This document shows positions 10,615 through 18,722 of a DNA stretch of 64,000 nt, piece after piece; within the stretch, counting starts at the first letter, position 1, and every line of letters starts with the position of its first letter. The notes below the pieces were generated by a model that saw only the letters and a program-made list of their open reading frames with translations, did not search any database and had not been told where the DNA came from. The DNA comes from Saccharomonospora piscinae. Its GTDB lineage: Bacteria; Actinomycetota; Actinomycetes; Mycobacteriales; Pseudonocardiaceae. The position numbers were made by a program, and so were the translations under genes. The stretch spans positions 310,001-374,000 of the forward strand of contig NZ_VCEK01000001.1 in NCBI RefSeq assembly GCF_005862235.1, read 5' to 3'.

Positions 10615-11178
10615 CTAGCCCTCCGCGGCGAGAGCCTCCGGCCAGCGTCGGTATTCGCGCTCACCGTAGAGCAGCGGCGCGGGCGCACCGCGCACTGTCA
10701 GCACCTCCCGCACAACACCGAACACCACACCATGGTCCGCCACCTCCACCGTTTCGGTCAGGCGGCACTCGGCGGTGGCATGCGCGTCCCGCACCAGCCA
10801 GGGTTGGGACAGATTCGGCGTTCGTTCCCATTCGATCCTGCGGAACCGGTCCGCCACGGCCGTGGAGAACAGCTCGGCAGCGTACCGGCCTCGACTGTGC
10901 AGGAAGTTCACCGCGAACGACCCGGCCCGGCGGATCGTCGCCAGCGTGCCACTTCTCAGGTGCAGTGAGACCAGCAGGATCGGCGGCCGGAGGCTGACAC
11001 TGCACAGGGACGTGCAGGTCGAACCTCGCAGGGCGCCCTGCTGGTCCTGGCTGGTGACCACCGCGACACCGCTCGGGAACGTACTCATCAGAGCACGGAA
11101 GTCCGTCTCTTTCGCGAGCTGGTCCCGCGACGCGGTTCTGTTCCAGCCCGCGGGATCGAAGCGCGCCGCGCTCGTCAC
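10615..11178 (-). CDS. NAD(P)H:flavin reductase (FMN-binding split barrel)
   Basis: A 187-residue flavin reductase domain protein of the family that feeds two-component monooxygenases and halogenases. Visible features are 'FRALMSTFPSGVAVVTS', 'GSTCTSLCSVSLRPPILLVSL' (flavin-phosphate binding region) and 'FAVNFLHS'. The GTG at 11178 is chosen because a strong AAGGGAGG ribosome site precedes it; an upstream ATG (11217) is also in frame. Its place beside the tryptophan halogenase makes it the likely FADH2 supplier. It could also serve other reduced-flavin enzymes. Confidence 0.88.
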   Translation of the reverse strand: MTSAARFDPAGWNRTASRDQLAKETDFRALMSTFPSGVAVVTSQDQQGALRGSTCTSLCSVSLRPPILLVSLHLRSGTLATIRRAGSFAVNFLHSRGRYAAELFSTAVADRFRRIEWERTPNLSQPWLVRDAHATAECRLTETVEVADHGVVFGVVREVLTVRGAPAPLLYGEREYRRWPEALAAEG

Positions 11179-11357
11179 ACGGCCCACCTCCCTTTCGATC
11201 GCACGGAATCTCAGCATGTCCTGACCGCGGTGGCCTCGCGATGCTCCTCCGAGGTGGCCACTCGGGTACTCCGCCGGAGGTTGGTGCCGCATCGGTGTGG
11301 CACTTACCTTCGGCGCGGCGAGTGGCGAAACACTCTGTGCGGAAATGGCGGGAAACG

Positions 11358-12110
11358 ATGTCTCTCGAAGGAAAGACAGTACTCATCACGGGAGCCGGCA
11401 CGGGAATCGGCGCGGCGGCCGCGATCGACGTGGCCGCCGCCGGTGCTTCGACGATCCTCGTGGGGCGCCGGGAGAGCGTGCTCGACGCGACGGCGGGCAC
11501 GATCCGCGAGCGTGGTGGCGATGCTCTGGTACTCCCAGCCGACCTCACCCGGCCCGGCGACGTCGACGACGCGGCGGCCACCGTGCTGGAACGGTTCGGT
11601 GGACTCGACGGCCTGGTGAACAACGCGGGCGTCGGCCGGTTCGCGCCCATCCACCGCGCCGACCCCTCGGACCTTCAGTTCATGTTCGACCTGCACGTCC
11701 GCGCTCCGGTCCAGCTCATCCAGCGTTTCGTGGCCACGCTGCGCGAGCGCGAGGGCGCGATCGTCAACGTGACGTCGGTAGCCGGGCAACTGGCCGCGCC
11801 GAACCGCTCCTTCTATGGCGCGACCAAGGCGGCGATCACCCATCTGACTCGCTCGCTGGCCAAGGAACTGGCTCCGGCGGTGCGGGTCAACGCCATTCTG
11901 CCGGGCCCGGTGGACACTCCGATCTACGACGAGCTGGACATGTCCTCCGAGCAGATGGCGACCTTCCGCGCCGAGTTGGAAGCGGCCACCCCGATCGGCC
12001 GGTTCGGCAGATCCGAGGAGGTGGCGCCGTGGGTCACTCGGCTGCTCGACGACTCGGCGGGCTGGGTCACCGGCGTGCAACTCCCGATCGACGGCGGGCG
12101 GTGCGTATGA
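11358..12110 (+). CDS. SDR-family oxidoreductase
   Basis: Classical short-chain dehydrogenase of 250 residues: cofactor motif 'TGAGTGIG', 'NNAG', catalytic Ser in 'VTSVAG', and 'YGATKAA' as the YxxxK pair. The C-terminal 'QLPIDGGRCV' matches the usual SDR end. It heads a three-gene operon with the aminotransferase (ATGA overlap) and tryptophan dioxygenase. It probably acts on a keto or hydroxy group of the tryptophan-derived intermediate, or of an alpha-keto acid made by the aminotransferase (inference). The substrate cannot be read from sequence. Confidence 0.87.
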   Translation: MSLEGKTVLITGAGTGIGAAAAIDVAAAGASTILVGRRESVLDATAGTIRERGGDALVLPADLTRPGDVDDAAATVLERFGGLDGLVNNAGVGRFAPIHRADPSDLQFMFDLHVRAPVQLIQRFVATLREREGAIVNVTSVAGQLAAPNRSFYGATKAAITHLTRSLAKELAPAVRVNAILPGPVDTPIYDELDMSSEQMATFRAELEAATPIGRFGRSEEVAPWVTRLLDDSAGWVTGVQLPIDGGRCV

Positions 12111-13357
12111 CGACCGAGGCACTCCCGACGCCACGTGCGGCCTCGCTTCCCCCGTCGAGCGTGCATGCCGTCTTCCGCTCGGTCAACGCGTGGGAGCGGC
12201 GGACGGGTCGCAAGGCGGCGCGTCTCGACGTGGGGGAACCACACTTTCCGCCGCCCGGCGCCGCGGTGGAGGCGCTGGCGAAGGCCGCGCGAGACGGGCA
12301 CACCGGTTACACCAGCGCGGAGGGCATGTCCACGCTGCGGGAAGCACTGGCGGCCAAGCTGGTGGAGAACAACGCCCACGATACCGGCGCCGACCGCGTG
12401 TACATCTGCGCGGGCGCCGCACAGGGTCTCACGGCCCTGATCCAGTCGCTCGCGGACCCTGGCGACGAGATCCTGCTCCCCGCCTTCCACTGGCCGATCC
12501 ACCTGCAACAGAGCCTTCTCACGGGGATGCGTCCGGTGAGCTACCCGCTCGACGATCAGTTCCGGCCGGATCTGGACGCGCTGCGGCGGCTCGGCGGCGA
12601 ACGCACCCGGATCCTGCTGGTGAACTCCCCGTCCAACCCGACCGGCGCCGTCTACGACCGGCAGCTCCTGCGAGAGCTGTGGGAGCTGGCCGAACAGCGA
12701 AACTGGCAGATCATCAGCGACGAGGCCTACGAGGATTTCGTGTTCGAGGGTGCCCATGTCTCCCTGGGTTCGCTCGAACGGAACGTTCCACCCGCGAGGC
12801 GGCGGGTCTCCACCGTGTTCAGTTTCTCCAAGACCTACGGCATGACCGGCTACCGGTTGGGCTATGTGGTCACCCCGGACGTGGCACGGGGCGCGACCTT
12901 CCAGGTCGTGCAGGAGGCCTCCATTCTCAGTTCTCCCACACCCGTGCAACATGCCGGACTGGCCGCGCTGGAGTCGACGGCCGAGGTGCGGAGCAATCGC
13001 GAAAGCGTGCGTGCGGCGCGAGAGGGCCTGCGTGCCCTCGACCGGGAGAGCCTGCTCGCCGCCTTCCCCTCGGGCGGTTGGTTCGCCCTGCTCGACATCT
13101 CGAGCTTGGCGACCGACGCGGAGACCTTCGCCGCGGCGGTGCTGGACGAGCACGCGATCGCCCTGGCCCCCGCGCACGGCTTCGCGTTGCGCCCCACCGT
13201 GCGAACCGACGGTTCGCTCGGGCCGATGGCCTCCGATCCGAGGGCGGCTGGCCATCTCCGGCTGGCCTTCTGCGGTCAGCCCGCCACGGTGCACGACGCG
13301 GCGAAGAAGGTCGCGTCGTTCGCGCGAACCTGGAGCGAACGGGAGCATGTGCGTTGA
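12107..13357 (+). CDS. PLP-dependent class I/II aminotransferase
   Basis: Fold-type I aminotransferase of 416 residues. It has the substrate/cofactor segment 'LDVGEPHFPPP', 'NSPSNPTG' (PLP-anchoring Asn), 'SDEAYEDFVF' (Asp and Tyr) and the Schiff-base Lys 242 in 'FSKTYGMTGYRLGY'. It is coupled to the SDR before it and the dioxygenase after it. Two roles fit. With (chloro)kynurenine it would give the keto acid that closes to a (chloro)kynurenic acid; with (chloro)tryptophan it would give indole-3-pyruvate. Context alone does not choose between them. Confidence 0.9.
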   Translation: MTTEALPTPRAASLPPSSVHAVFRSVNAWERRTGRKAARLDVGEPHFPPPGAAVEALAKAARDGHTGYTSAEGMSTLREALAAKLVENNAHDTGADRVYICAGAAQGLTALIQSLADPGDEILLPAFHWPIHLQQSLLTGMRPVSYPLDDQFRPDLDALRRLGGERTRILLVNSPSNPTGAVYDRQLLRELWELAEQRNWQIISDEAYEDFVFEGAHVSLGSLERNVPPARRRVSTVFSFSKTYGMTGYRLGYVVTPDVARGATFQVVQEASILSSPTPVQHAGLAALESTAEVRSNRESVRAAREGLRALDRESLLAAFPSGGWFALLDISSLATDAETFAAAVLDEHAIALAPAHGFALRPTVRTDGSLGPMASDPRAAGHLRLAFCGQPATVHDAAKKVASFARTWSEREHVR

Positions 13358-14079
13358 CCGGAGTCACTTACAGCGGATACCTGCGACTCGGCGAGCTGCT
13401 CGCCACGGTCCGGCCGATGACCCGGGCCGGAGACCGGCGTGTCTACGCGGCCGAGCACTTCTTCATCGTCGCTCACCAGACCACGGAGCTCTGGCTCAAG
13501 CAGGTGCTGCTCGATGTGGATTGCGCGCTCGGGGCGGCTTCGGCGCCGGATCGCGACCTCGAACAGGCGGCGCTCGGGGTGCAGCGGGCGGCGGCGGTGA
13601 TGCGGTTGCTGACCGAGCACGTCGGCGTGCTCCGCCGACTCGCTCCCCGCGATTTCGCCGACTTCCGTGGCGGTTTCGGCCAGGCGAGCGGAGCGGATTC
13701 GGAGCAGTTCGCCCGGTTGCGCCTGCTCCTCGGCGCGGAGGTCTCCGAGGAGCAGGAAGGGCCGGAAAGCCCGCTGTACACCGAACTCGCGGCCGCGGCC
13801 GCGGAGTGGGGCACCAGTCTGGACACCGTCTACCGCAGGGCGCCGCACAGTGGCGCGCTGTATCGGCTGGCGGAATCGCTGGTGGAGTTGTCGCAGGCGT
13901 ACTGGGCGTGGCAGGTCACGCACGTGGAGGTGGTCAGCGGCGCCATCGGCCGGGCGCGCGGCACCGGCGGCACCAGCGGTGTCGACTATCTCGCCGATCG
14001 ATTGACCACGCCGTTTCCCGAGATCTGGCGCGCACGCAGGTGCCTGCATGAACCCACTCTCGTCCCCGAGCTCGGCTGA
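13354..14079 (+). CDS. kynA: Tryptophan 2,3-dioxygenase
   Basis: Heme enzyme that opens the indole ring of tryptophan to N-formylkynurenine. The 241-residue protein has 'HQTTELWLKQ' (active-site His 41), 'FRGGFGQASGADSEQF' (substrate carboxylate and indole contacts, family FRxxxGxASGxxSxQF) and the proximal heme ligand region with His 190 before 'GTGGTSGVDYL'. The TTG start overlaps the aminotransferase stop (TTGA). It is somewhat shorter than primary-metabolism enzymes, as cluster copies often are. Together with the halogenase it predicts chlorinated N-formylkynurenine, as in the taromycin pathway. Confidence 0.92.
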   Translation: MTGVTYSGYLRLGELLATVRPMTRAGDRRVYAAEHFFIVAHQTTELWLKQVLLDVDCALGAASAPDRDLEQAALGVQRAAAVMRLLTEHVGVLRRLAPRDFADFRGGFGQASGADSEQFARLRLLLGAEVSEEQEGPESPLYTELAAAAAEWGTSLDTVYRRAPHSGALYRLAESLVELSQAYWAWQVTHVEVVSGAIGRARGTGGTSGVDYLADRLTTPFPEIWRARRCLHEPTLVPELG

Positions 14080-14105
14080 CGGGGCGCACCGAAAGGATTC
14101 GCATC

Positions 14106-14993
14106 GTGTCGAACCGAACTCTGCCCGGGCCGGTTCTGATCACCGGCTGCTCGACCGGCATCGGCAGGCTCACCGCCCGGTATCTGCTTCGTGCGGGCTA
14201 CCGGGTGTGCGCGACCGCACGCGATCCCGAGACAGTGCGGGAACTGGCCGCCGAAGGCGCCCACACCTGCGCGCTCGACGTCACCGACGAGGACTCGATG
14301 GCGAAAGCGGTGGCCGAAGTCGACCACCTGTACGGGCGGATCGGCGCGCTGGTCAACAACGCCGGTTACGGGGAGTACGGCCCGGTCGAGAACGTGCCGA
14401 TGGATCGGGTGCGGGCGCAGTTCGAGACGAATGTCTTCGGCGCGGCCCGAATGTGCCAGCTCGTGCTCCCGGTCATGCGCCGCGCGGGCGGGGGGCGCAT
14501 CATCACCATGTCCTCGGTCGGCGGGCGGATGACTTTCCCCGGCGGAGGTTTCTACAACGCGTCGAAGTACGCGATCGAATCGCTTTCCGACGCATTGCGG
14601 TTCGAAGCGGCGCCTTTCGGCGTCTCGGTCAGCGTGATCGAGCCGAATCTCATCCGCGACACCCGGTTCGAGGACCATGTCGGCGCCTCGCTGGACCGCA
14701 ACACTGATCGGGAGGGTCCCTACCGAGGTCTTGTGCGGGCTATTCAGGACCAGATGAACCGCTGCTTCGACGGTAAACAGATGAGTTCCCCTCCGGAGCT
14801 GGTGGCCAGCACCGTGCATCGCGCACTGCGTAGTCGGCGACCGCGTTCCCGCTATGTGGTGTCGATGAGTGGAAAGCTCATTTTGGCCTCGCAGCGCCTG
14901 GTCCCCGACCTGTCGATGGACACCATCCTGCGTCGGCAGTTCGGCTTAACCCGTTCGGGTGTTTACAACGGCAAGTACGCTCGCCCGGAATAG
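14106..14993 (+). CDS. SDR-family oxidoreductase with a TTA codon
   Basis: A 295-residue classical SDR with 'TGCSTGIGRLTARYL', 'NNAG', 'MSSVGG' (Ser) and 'YNASKYA' (YxxxK). The extended C-terminal 80 residues ('PPELVASTVHRAL') place it in the group often annotated as keto-acyl or 17-beta-hydroxysteroid-type reductases. GTG start. Codon 281 (14946-14948) is TTA, rare in high-GC actinomycetes, so translation may depend on the bldA tRNA. It follows the dioxygenase on the same strand by 26 bases and may reduce a keto group in the same branch. Confidence 0.85.
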   Translation: MSNRTLPGPVLITGCSTGIGRLTARYLLRAGYRVCATARDPETVRELAAEGAHTCALDVTDEDSMAKAVAEVDHLYGRIGALVNNAGYGEYGPVENVPMDRVRAQFETNVFGAARMCQLVLPVMRRAGGGRIITMSSVGGRMTFPGGGFYNASKYAIESLSDALRFEAAPFGVSVSVIEPNLIRDTRFEDHVGASLDRNTDREGPYRGLVRAIQDQMNRCFDGKQMSSPPELVASTVHRALRSRRPRSRYVVSMSGKLILASQRLVPDLSMDTILRRQFGLTRSGVYNGKYARPE

Positions 14994-15116
14994 GCACCGC
15001 TGGCGTGTACTGCGCCTGAGCGGTGTCCTCGGTATAGTCGCCGCGGCCGGTCGCGTCCCACCACTCGGCATGACGCGACTGGGACAACCGTTCGCAGCGA
15101 CTGGGGAGGAATCGAC

Positions 15117-16178
15117 GTGAGCAGCGAACGAGTCGGCACGCTCGTCATCGGTGGAAGTCAGGCAGGCGTCTCCGCGGGCTACTTTCTCAAACGAGCAGGC
15201 GCGGATTTCCGCATCGTCGACGCGGGAAACGAGATCGGCCAGGTGTGGCGGTCGCGGTGGGATTCGCTGAAACTGTACACGGCGGCCAAACACAACAACC
15301 TTCCCGGAATGCCTTTTCCCGGAGATTCGGATCATGTTCCCGGAAAAGACGAGATGGCCGACTACCTCGTCGACTACGTTCGCCACTTCGACCTCCCTCT
15401 CGAACTAGAGGCCGAGGTGGACGCGCTGACCCGGACCGACGGAACCTACGTCGCCACCCTCGGGACCAGGGAGATCGTCGCCGACCACGTCGTGGTGGCC
15501 ACGGGCCCCACCGGGCAACCACGCACTCCTCATCTCGCGCACGAGCTCGATCCCTCGATCACGCAGCTGCACGCCGCCGAATACCGCAACCCCGAGCAAC
15601 TTGCCGAAGGTCCTGCGCTGGTGGTCGGCGCGGGCAACTCGGGAGCCGAGATCGCGATCGAACTGGCCGGAGCCGCGGAGGGCACCCACCCGGTGTGGCT
15701 GGCGGGCCGAGACGTCGGCACGCTTCCCGTGAAACTGGCGGGAATCCCCTACCGGATCCTGAACAAGCTGCTCACCACCGACACCAAGGCCGGCCGCACG
15801 ATGGCCGCCAGCAGCGCGGGCAAGGGAACTCCGCTGGTCCGGTTGAAGCCGGAGGACATCACCGAGGCCGGAGTACGGCGGACCGGACCGGTGGAGAGCA
15901 CGGCGGCGGGCAAGCCCGCGGTGTCCGACGGCTCGGTACTCGACCCCGCGTCCGTGGTGTGGTGCACCGGCTACGTCCGCGACTACGGCTGGATCAAGCT
16001 ACCCGTGTTCGACGAGAGCGGCGAGCCGGTACACCACCGGGGCGTGGTCACGGGCGAGCCCGGGCTGTACTTCCTGGGCCTGCCCTTCCTGCACTCGTTC
16101 GCGTCCTCGCTCATCATGGGTGTCCCGAAGGACGCCGAGTACGTCGTCGAGCAGATCACGGGCCGCAGGCGCCGTTGA
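15117..16178 (+). CDS. Flavin-containing (YUCCA/CzcO-like) monooxygenase
   Basis: A 353-residue two-dinucleotide-fold flavoprotein. The FAD motif is 'VIGGSQAGVSAGYFL', the NADPH motif 'VVGAGNSGAEIAIEL', and 'WCTGYVRDYGWI' near the end matches the FMO-family ATG-like motif. YUCCA-type enzymes decarboxylate indole-3-pyruvate to indole-3-acetate, and an aminotransferase able to make that keto acid is nearby, but many bacterial relatives have other or unknown substrates. GTG start with a GGGGAGGA ribosome site. It ends 16 bases from the convergent methyltransferase. Amine or sulfide oxidation in the cluster is an alternative. Confidence 0.82.
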   Translation: MSSERVGTLVIGGSQAGVSAGYFLKRAGADFRIVDAGNEIGQVWRSRWDSLKLYTAAKHNNLPGMPFPGDSDHVPGKDEMADYLVDYVRHFDLPLELEAEVDALTRTDGTYVATLGTREIVADHVVVATGPTGQPRTPHLAHELDPSITQLHAAEYRNPEQLAEGPALVVGAGNSGAEIAIELAGAAEGTHPVWLAGRDVGTLPVKLAGIPYRILNKLLTTDTKAGRTMAASSAGKGTPLVRLKPEDITEAGVRRTGPVESTAAGKPAVSDGSVLDPASVVWCTGYVRDYGWIKLPVFDESGEPVHHRGVVTGEPGLYFLGLPFLHSFASSLIMGVPKDAEYVVEQITGRRRR

Positions 16179-16194
16179 TCCGCATACCGCCCGG

Positions 16195-16971
16195 TCAACG
16201 CACCCCCAGCAGCACCCGATCATCGAGCCGCTGCCAAGGGACTCCGACCTCACCGAATCCCGCGTAGCGCAACGCGGCGACATGGAAGTCCAGCGCGGGC
16301 TCTGCCCAGTCGCGGGTGATACCCGCGAACAGCTCGCTTCGCTCGGAGATGAGTTCGGCGATGCCCGGTTGCTCCGCGAGGGCCTCCCACCACGTGGACC
16401 AGTCCTCCCCGCCCGCAGCCACCGATCGCTCGATCGCCTCGGCCCTGGCGCGTTCGGCCATCCGGGGCAGCACCGTTGCCTCGCCTGGCTCCGGGATGTT
16501 GTCCGCGTTCAGAAAGAGCCCACCACGGCGAACGAGCCCGCCCAGCTGTGCGTACGTCGCGCTCAGCCGTTCGGCCGACAACCAGTGCAGCGCGGTGCTG
16601 CTGACCACCGCGTCCACGGTGGAGAGACCGAGGACAGCGGGGAGGTGAACCGACATCAGGTCGGCCTGGATCCACGTGATCCGGCCGTCCGCGTCACCGA
16701 GCGCCGCTCTGCCCAGCGCGAGCAGAACCGGGTCGAGGTCGACGGCCAGGCAGCGGGCCGTGGGCAGTCGCTCCACGATGCGTTGACTGAACGAACCGGG
16801 CCCGCAGCCGAGGTCGACGATCACCGGCTCGGCAGTCCCCGCCAGCACCTGCTCCAGGATGTCCACCGCGACCGTGAATCGTTCCTCCCGGTAGGGCAGG
16901 TAGCCGGTCTGCTGCCGGTCCCAGCGCCGCAACCACTGCGTCCAGTCGACCGTTGTCTCCGTGAGGTCCAC
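16195..16971 (-). CDS. Class I SAM-dependent methyltransferase
   Basis: A 258-residue methyltransferase with motif I 'VIVDLGCGPGSFSQRI', the acidic 'LAVDLDPVLL', and 'DAVVSSTALHWL' (motif IV-like), as in trans-aconitate/UbiE-type small-molecule enzymes. It is the last gene of the long minus-strand operon, 12 bases after the opine dehydrogenase. It could place one of the methyl ethers expected on the oxidised pyridine ring, or methylate a carboxylate; the sequence does not decide. Confidence 0.85.
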   Translation of the reverse strand: MDLTETTVDWTQWLRRWDRQQTGYLPYREERFTVAVDILEQVLAGTAEPVIVDLGCGPGSFSQRIVERLPTARCLAVDLDPVLLALGRAALGDADGRITWIQADLMSVHLPAVLGLSTVDAVVSSTALHWLSAERLSATYAQLGGLVRRGGLFLNADNIPEPGEATVLPRMAERARAEAIERSVAAGGEDWSTWWEALAEQPGIAELISERSELFAGITRDWAEPALDFHVAALRYAGFGEVGVPWQRLDDRVLLGVR

Positions 16972-16983
16972 TCCAGCTCCCTT

Positions 16984-18066
16984 CTAGCTCTGTATCCGTT
17001 GCAGGATCTGGCGTCCGGACAGCCGTTCCCAGCCGAGCCGGGCCAGGGTGCGCCCCGTGCTCCGGTAGTTCTCGCCCGCAAGAACCGATACGAAGGTCAC
17101 GATCGCGTCGGTCACCGGGACAGGCACTCCGGCTCGGCGGGCGAGTTCGCTCAGCGGCACCAGCGTGGAGGCCACGTCTTCCCGCAGCATCCGGTGATCG
17201 AGTGAGGTGGGAGCGAATATCTCGCGGTAGACGGGCATGGTGCGCATGGTCTCCAGCACACCGCCGTCGCGACGACCGCCGTAGTAGAGATCGAGAAGCT
17301 CCGCGGGCGGCGGCACGTCTGCCGAGTACGCCCTGCCGACCGCGTGGAATTCCGCACTCAGCGCTTCGAGTAGCACGATCGTGCGTTCGGACAGCCCTTC
17401 CCGGTAGAACAGCACCTTCTCGCCCCGGTCGATGCGGCTGATGTTCGCCAACGTGATCGGGGCGTGCGCGACCGCGCCGAAGTCGGCCAGACCACGCTCG
17501 ATCACGTTGGCCGCCGGCTCCACACCGGGAAACATCTCGCGGAGGAAGTCCGCGTGTCGATCGGTGACGCGCTGCGTCAGGCCGGAGAAGAGGGTCCACC
17601 GCTTGAAGCCGTGCACCCGCACGCCCCGGTCGCCGTCGGGACGCGCCGCGAACAGAGCATCCATCTCGATGACGTCGGCGTCCTCGCTGCCTGCTCCGGC
17701 CAGCGCGGTCGTGAACTCCGCGCAGCCACAGAGCTTGCCGGAGAAGAGCACGACGGTGTGCCGGCCGCTGAGATGGCGGGCAAGCTCGCGCGCGACGCCG
17801 AGATACGCGGTGGTCACGGTCGCGACGAACACGACCGAGCAGCGTCGCACCACTGTGCCGATGTCATCGGTCACCGAGCCCACCGGAAATTCGCCCTCGA
17901 TCGTGCCACGCGCTCGGATACGGCCATCCCGCGTCACCCCGGCGATGCGCCGGGGGTCGCGCGTGTACAGGTGCACCCGGTGGGACGCCGACGACAGGTA
18001 CGCGGCGAGGGCGAGCCCTTCCGCCCCCGCGCCGATCACCCCCAGAGACCGCGGCACAGCCGTCAA
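16984..18066 (-). CDS. NAD/NADP octopine/nopaline dehydrogenase family protein
   Basis: A 360-residue opine-dehydrogenase-like protein. It has the N-terminal dinucleotide fold ('LGVIGAGAEGLALAAYL'), the phosphate-binding 'VVLFSGKLCG' segment, and the family signature 'AHAPITLANISRID' with the catalytic His and Asn. Such enzymes join an amino acid and an alpha-keto acid by reductive N-alkylation, or reduce ketones. The TTG start overlaps the stop of the methyltransferase gene before it, so it belongs to the assembly-line operon. I know of no counterpart in the caerulomycin-type pathways. Confidence 0.78.
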   Translation of the reverse strand: MTAVPRSLGVIGAGAEGLALAAYLSSASHRVHLYTRDPRRIAGVTRDGRIRARGTIEGEFPVGSVTDDIGTVVRRCSVVFVATVTTAYLGVARELARHLSGRHTVVLFSGKLCGCAEFTTALAGAGSEDADVIEMDALFAARPDGDRGVRVHGFKRWTLFSGLTQRVTDRHADFLREMFPGVEPAANVIERGLADFGAVAHAPITLANISRIDRGEKVLFYREGLSERTIVLLEALSAEFHAVGRAYSADVPPPAELLDLYYGGRRDGGVLETMRTMPVYREIFAPTSLDHRMLREDVASTLVPLSELARRAGVPVPVTDAIVTFVSVLAGENYRSTGRTLARLGWERLSGRQILQRIQS

Positions 18067-18722
18067 CCGCGCTCACGCGGCGACGAGTCCACCCGGCGGA
18101 GGAGATAACGCCAGGGATCGAACCAGCCCTTCTCGAACGCCTTGCGCAGCATGGGAGAGCCGCTGCCGTACCGCAGCATCTCGTCCCCGGCGACGCTCTG
18201 CGCGGAGATCACCTCCCACCCGCGGAACCGCCGCCGGACTTCGTCCAGCTTGATTCCCTTGAGCACGGGATGCTTGGCCAGGCCGAGGATCAGCAGCCGG
18301 GCGTCGCTCGCGGCGATCCGCGTCACCTCGGGCACATAGACGTCTCGAAGGCGAGCGGGAAGCCCGTGGAAGCATCCCGCGTCCACGATGAGGTCGTTGC
18401 CCTCGGGGATGCCCATCCGGCCGAGCTCGGTGACGTCGCCCTGCAGCAGTGACGGCGCGACTCCGGCGTCGCGGGCCTTGCGCCGCGCGGTGGTGACCGC
18501 GTCCCGGACCAGGTCGATACCGGTCACGTCCCAGCCGTTCCGGGCGAGATAGATCGAATGGCGACCGTGACCACAACCGAGATCGAGCGCTCTGCCGGGT
18601 GTGAGTGACTCCGCTCCTTCCACCAGGTCCCTGACGGCGTCGTCCGGCTCGTCGCTGGAGGTGGGATTGAACGGGGACTTGTAGAGCAGGTTCACCACAG
18701 CTCGCGTGGCCAGGGATGTCAC
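18063..18722 (-). CDS. SAM-dependent methyltransferase
   Basis: A 219-residue class I methyltransferase. Motif I is 'ALDLGCGHGRHSIYLA', followed by 'VTGIDLVRDAV' and 'IVDAGCFHGLP', close to the thiopurine/tellurite-type and PKS-tailoring methyltransferases. The GTG at 18722 overlaps the stop of the acyl-CoA-dehydrogenase gene (GTGA); longer frames are artefacts. Its position right after that flavoprotein suggests a tailoring role on the newly formed heteroaromatic core, such as O-methylation of a 4- or 5-hydroxypyridine (inference). Confidence 0.84.
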   Translation of the reverse strand: MTSLATRAVVNLLYKSPFNPTSSDEPDDAVRDLVEGAESLTPGRALDLGCGHGRHSIYLARNGWDVTGIDLVRDAVTTARRKARDAGVAPSLLQGDVTELGRMGIPEGNDLIVDAGCFHGLPARLRDVYVPEVTRIAASDARLLILGLAKHPVLKGIKLDEVRRRFRGWEVISAQSVAGDEMLRYGSGSPMLRKAFEKGWFDPWRYLLRRVDSSPRERG

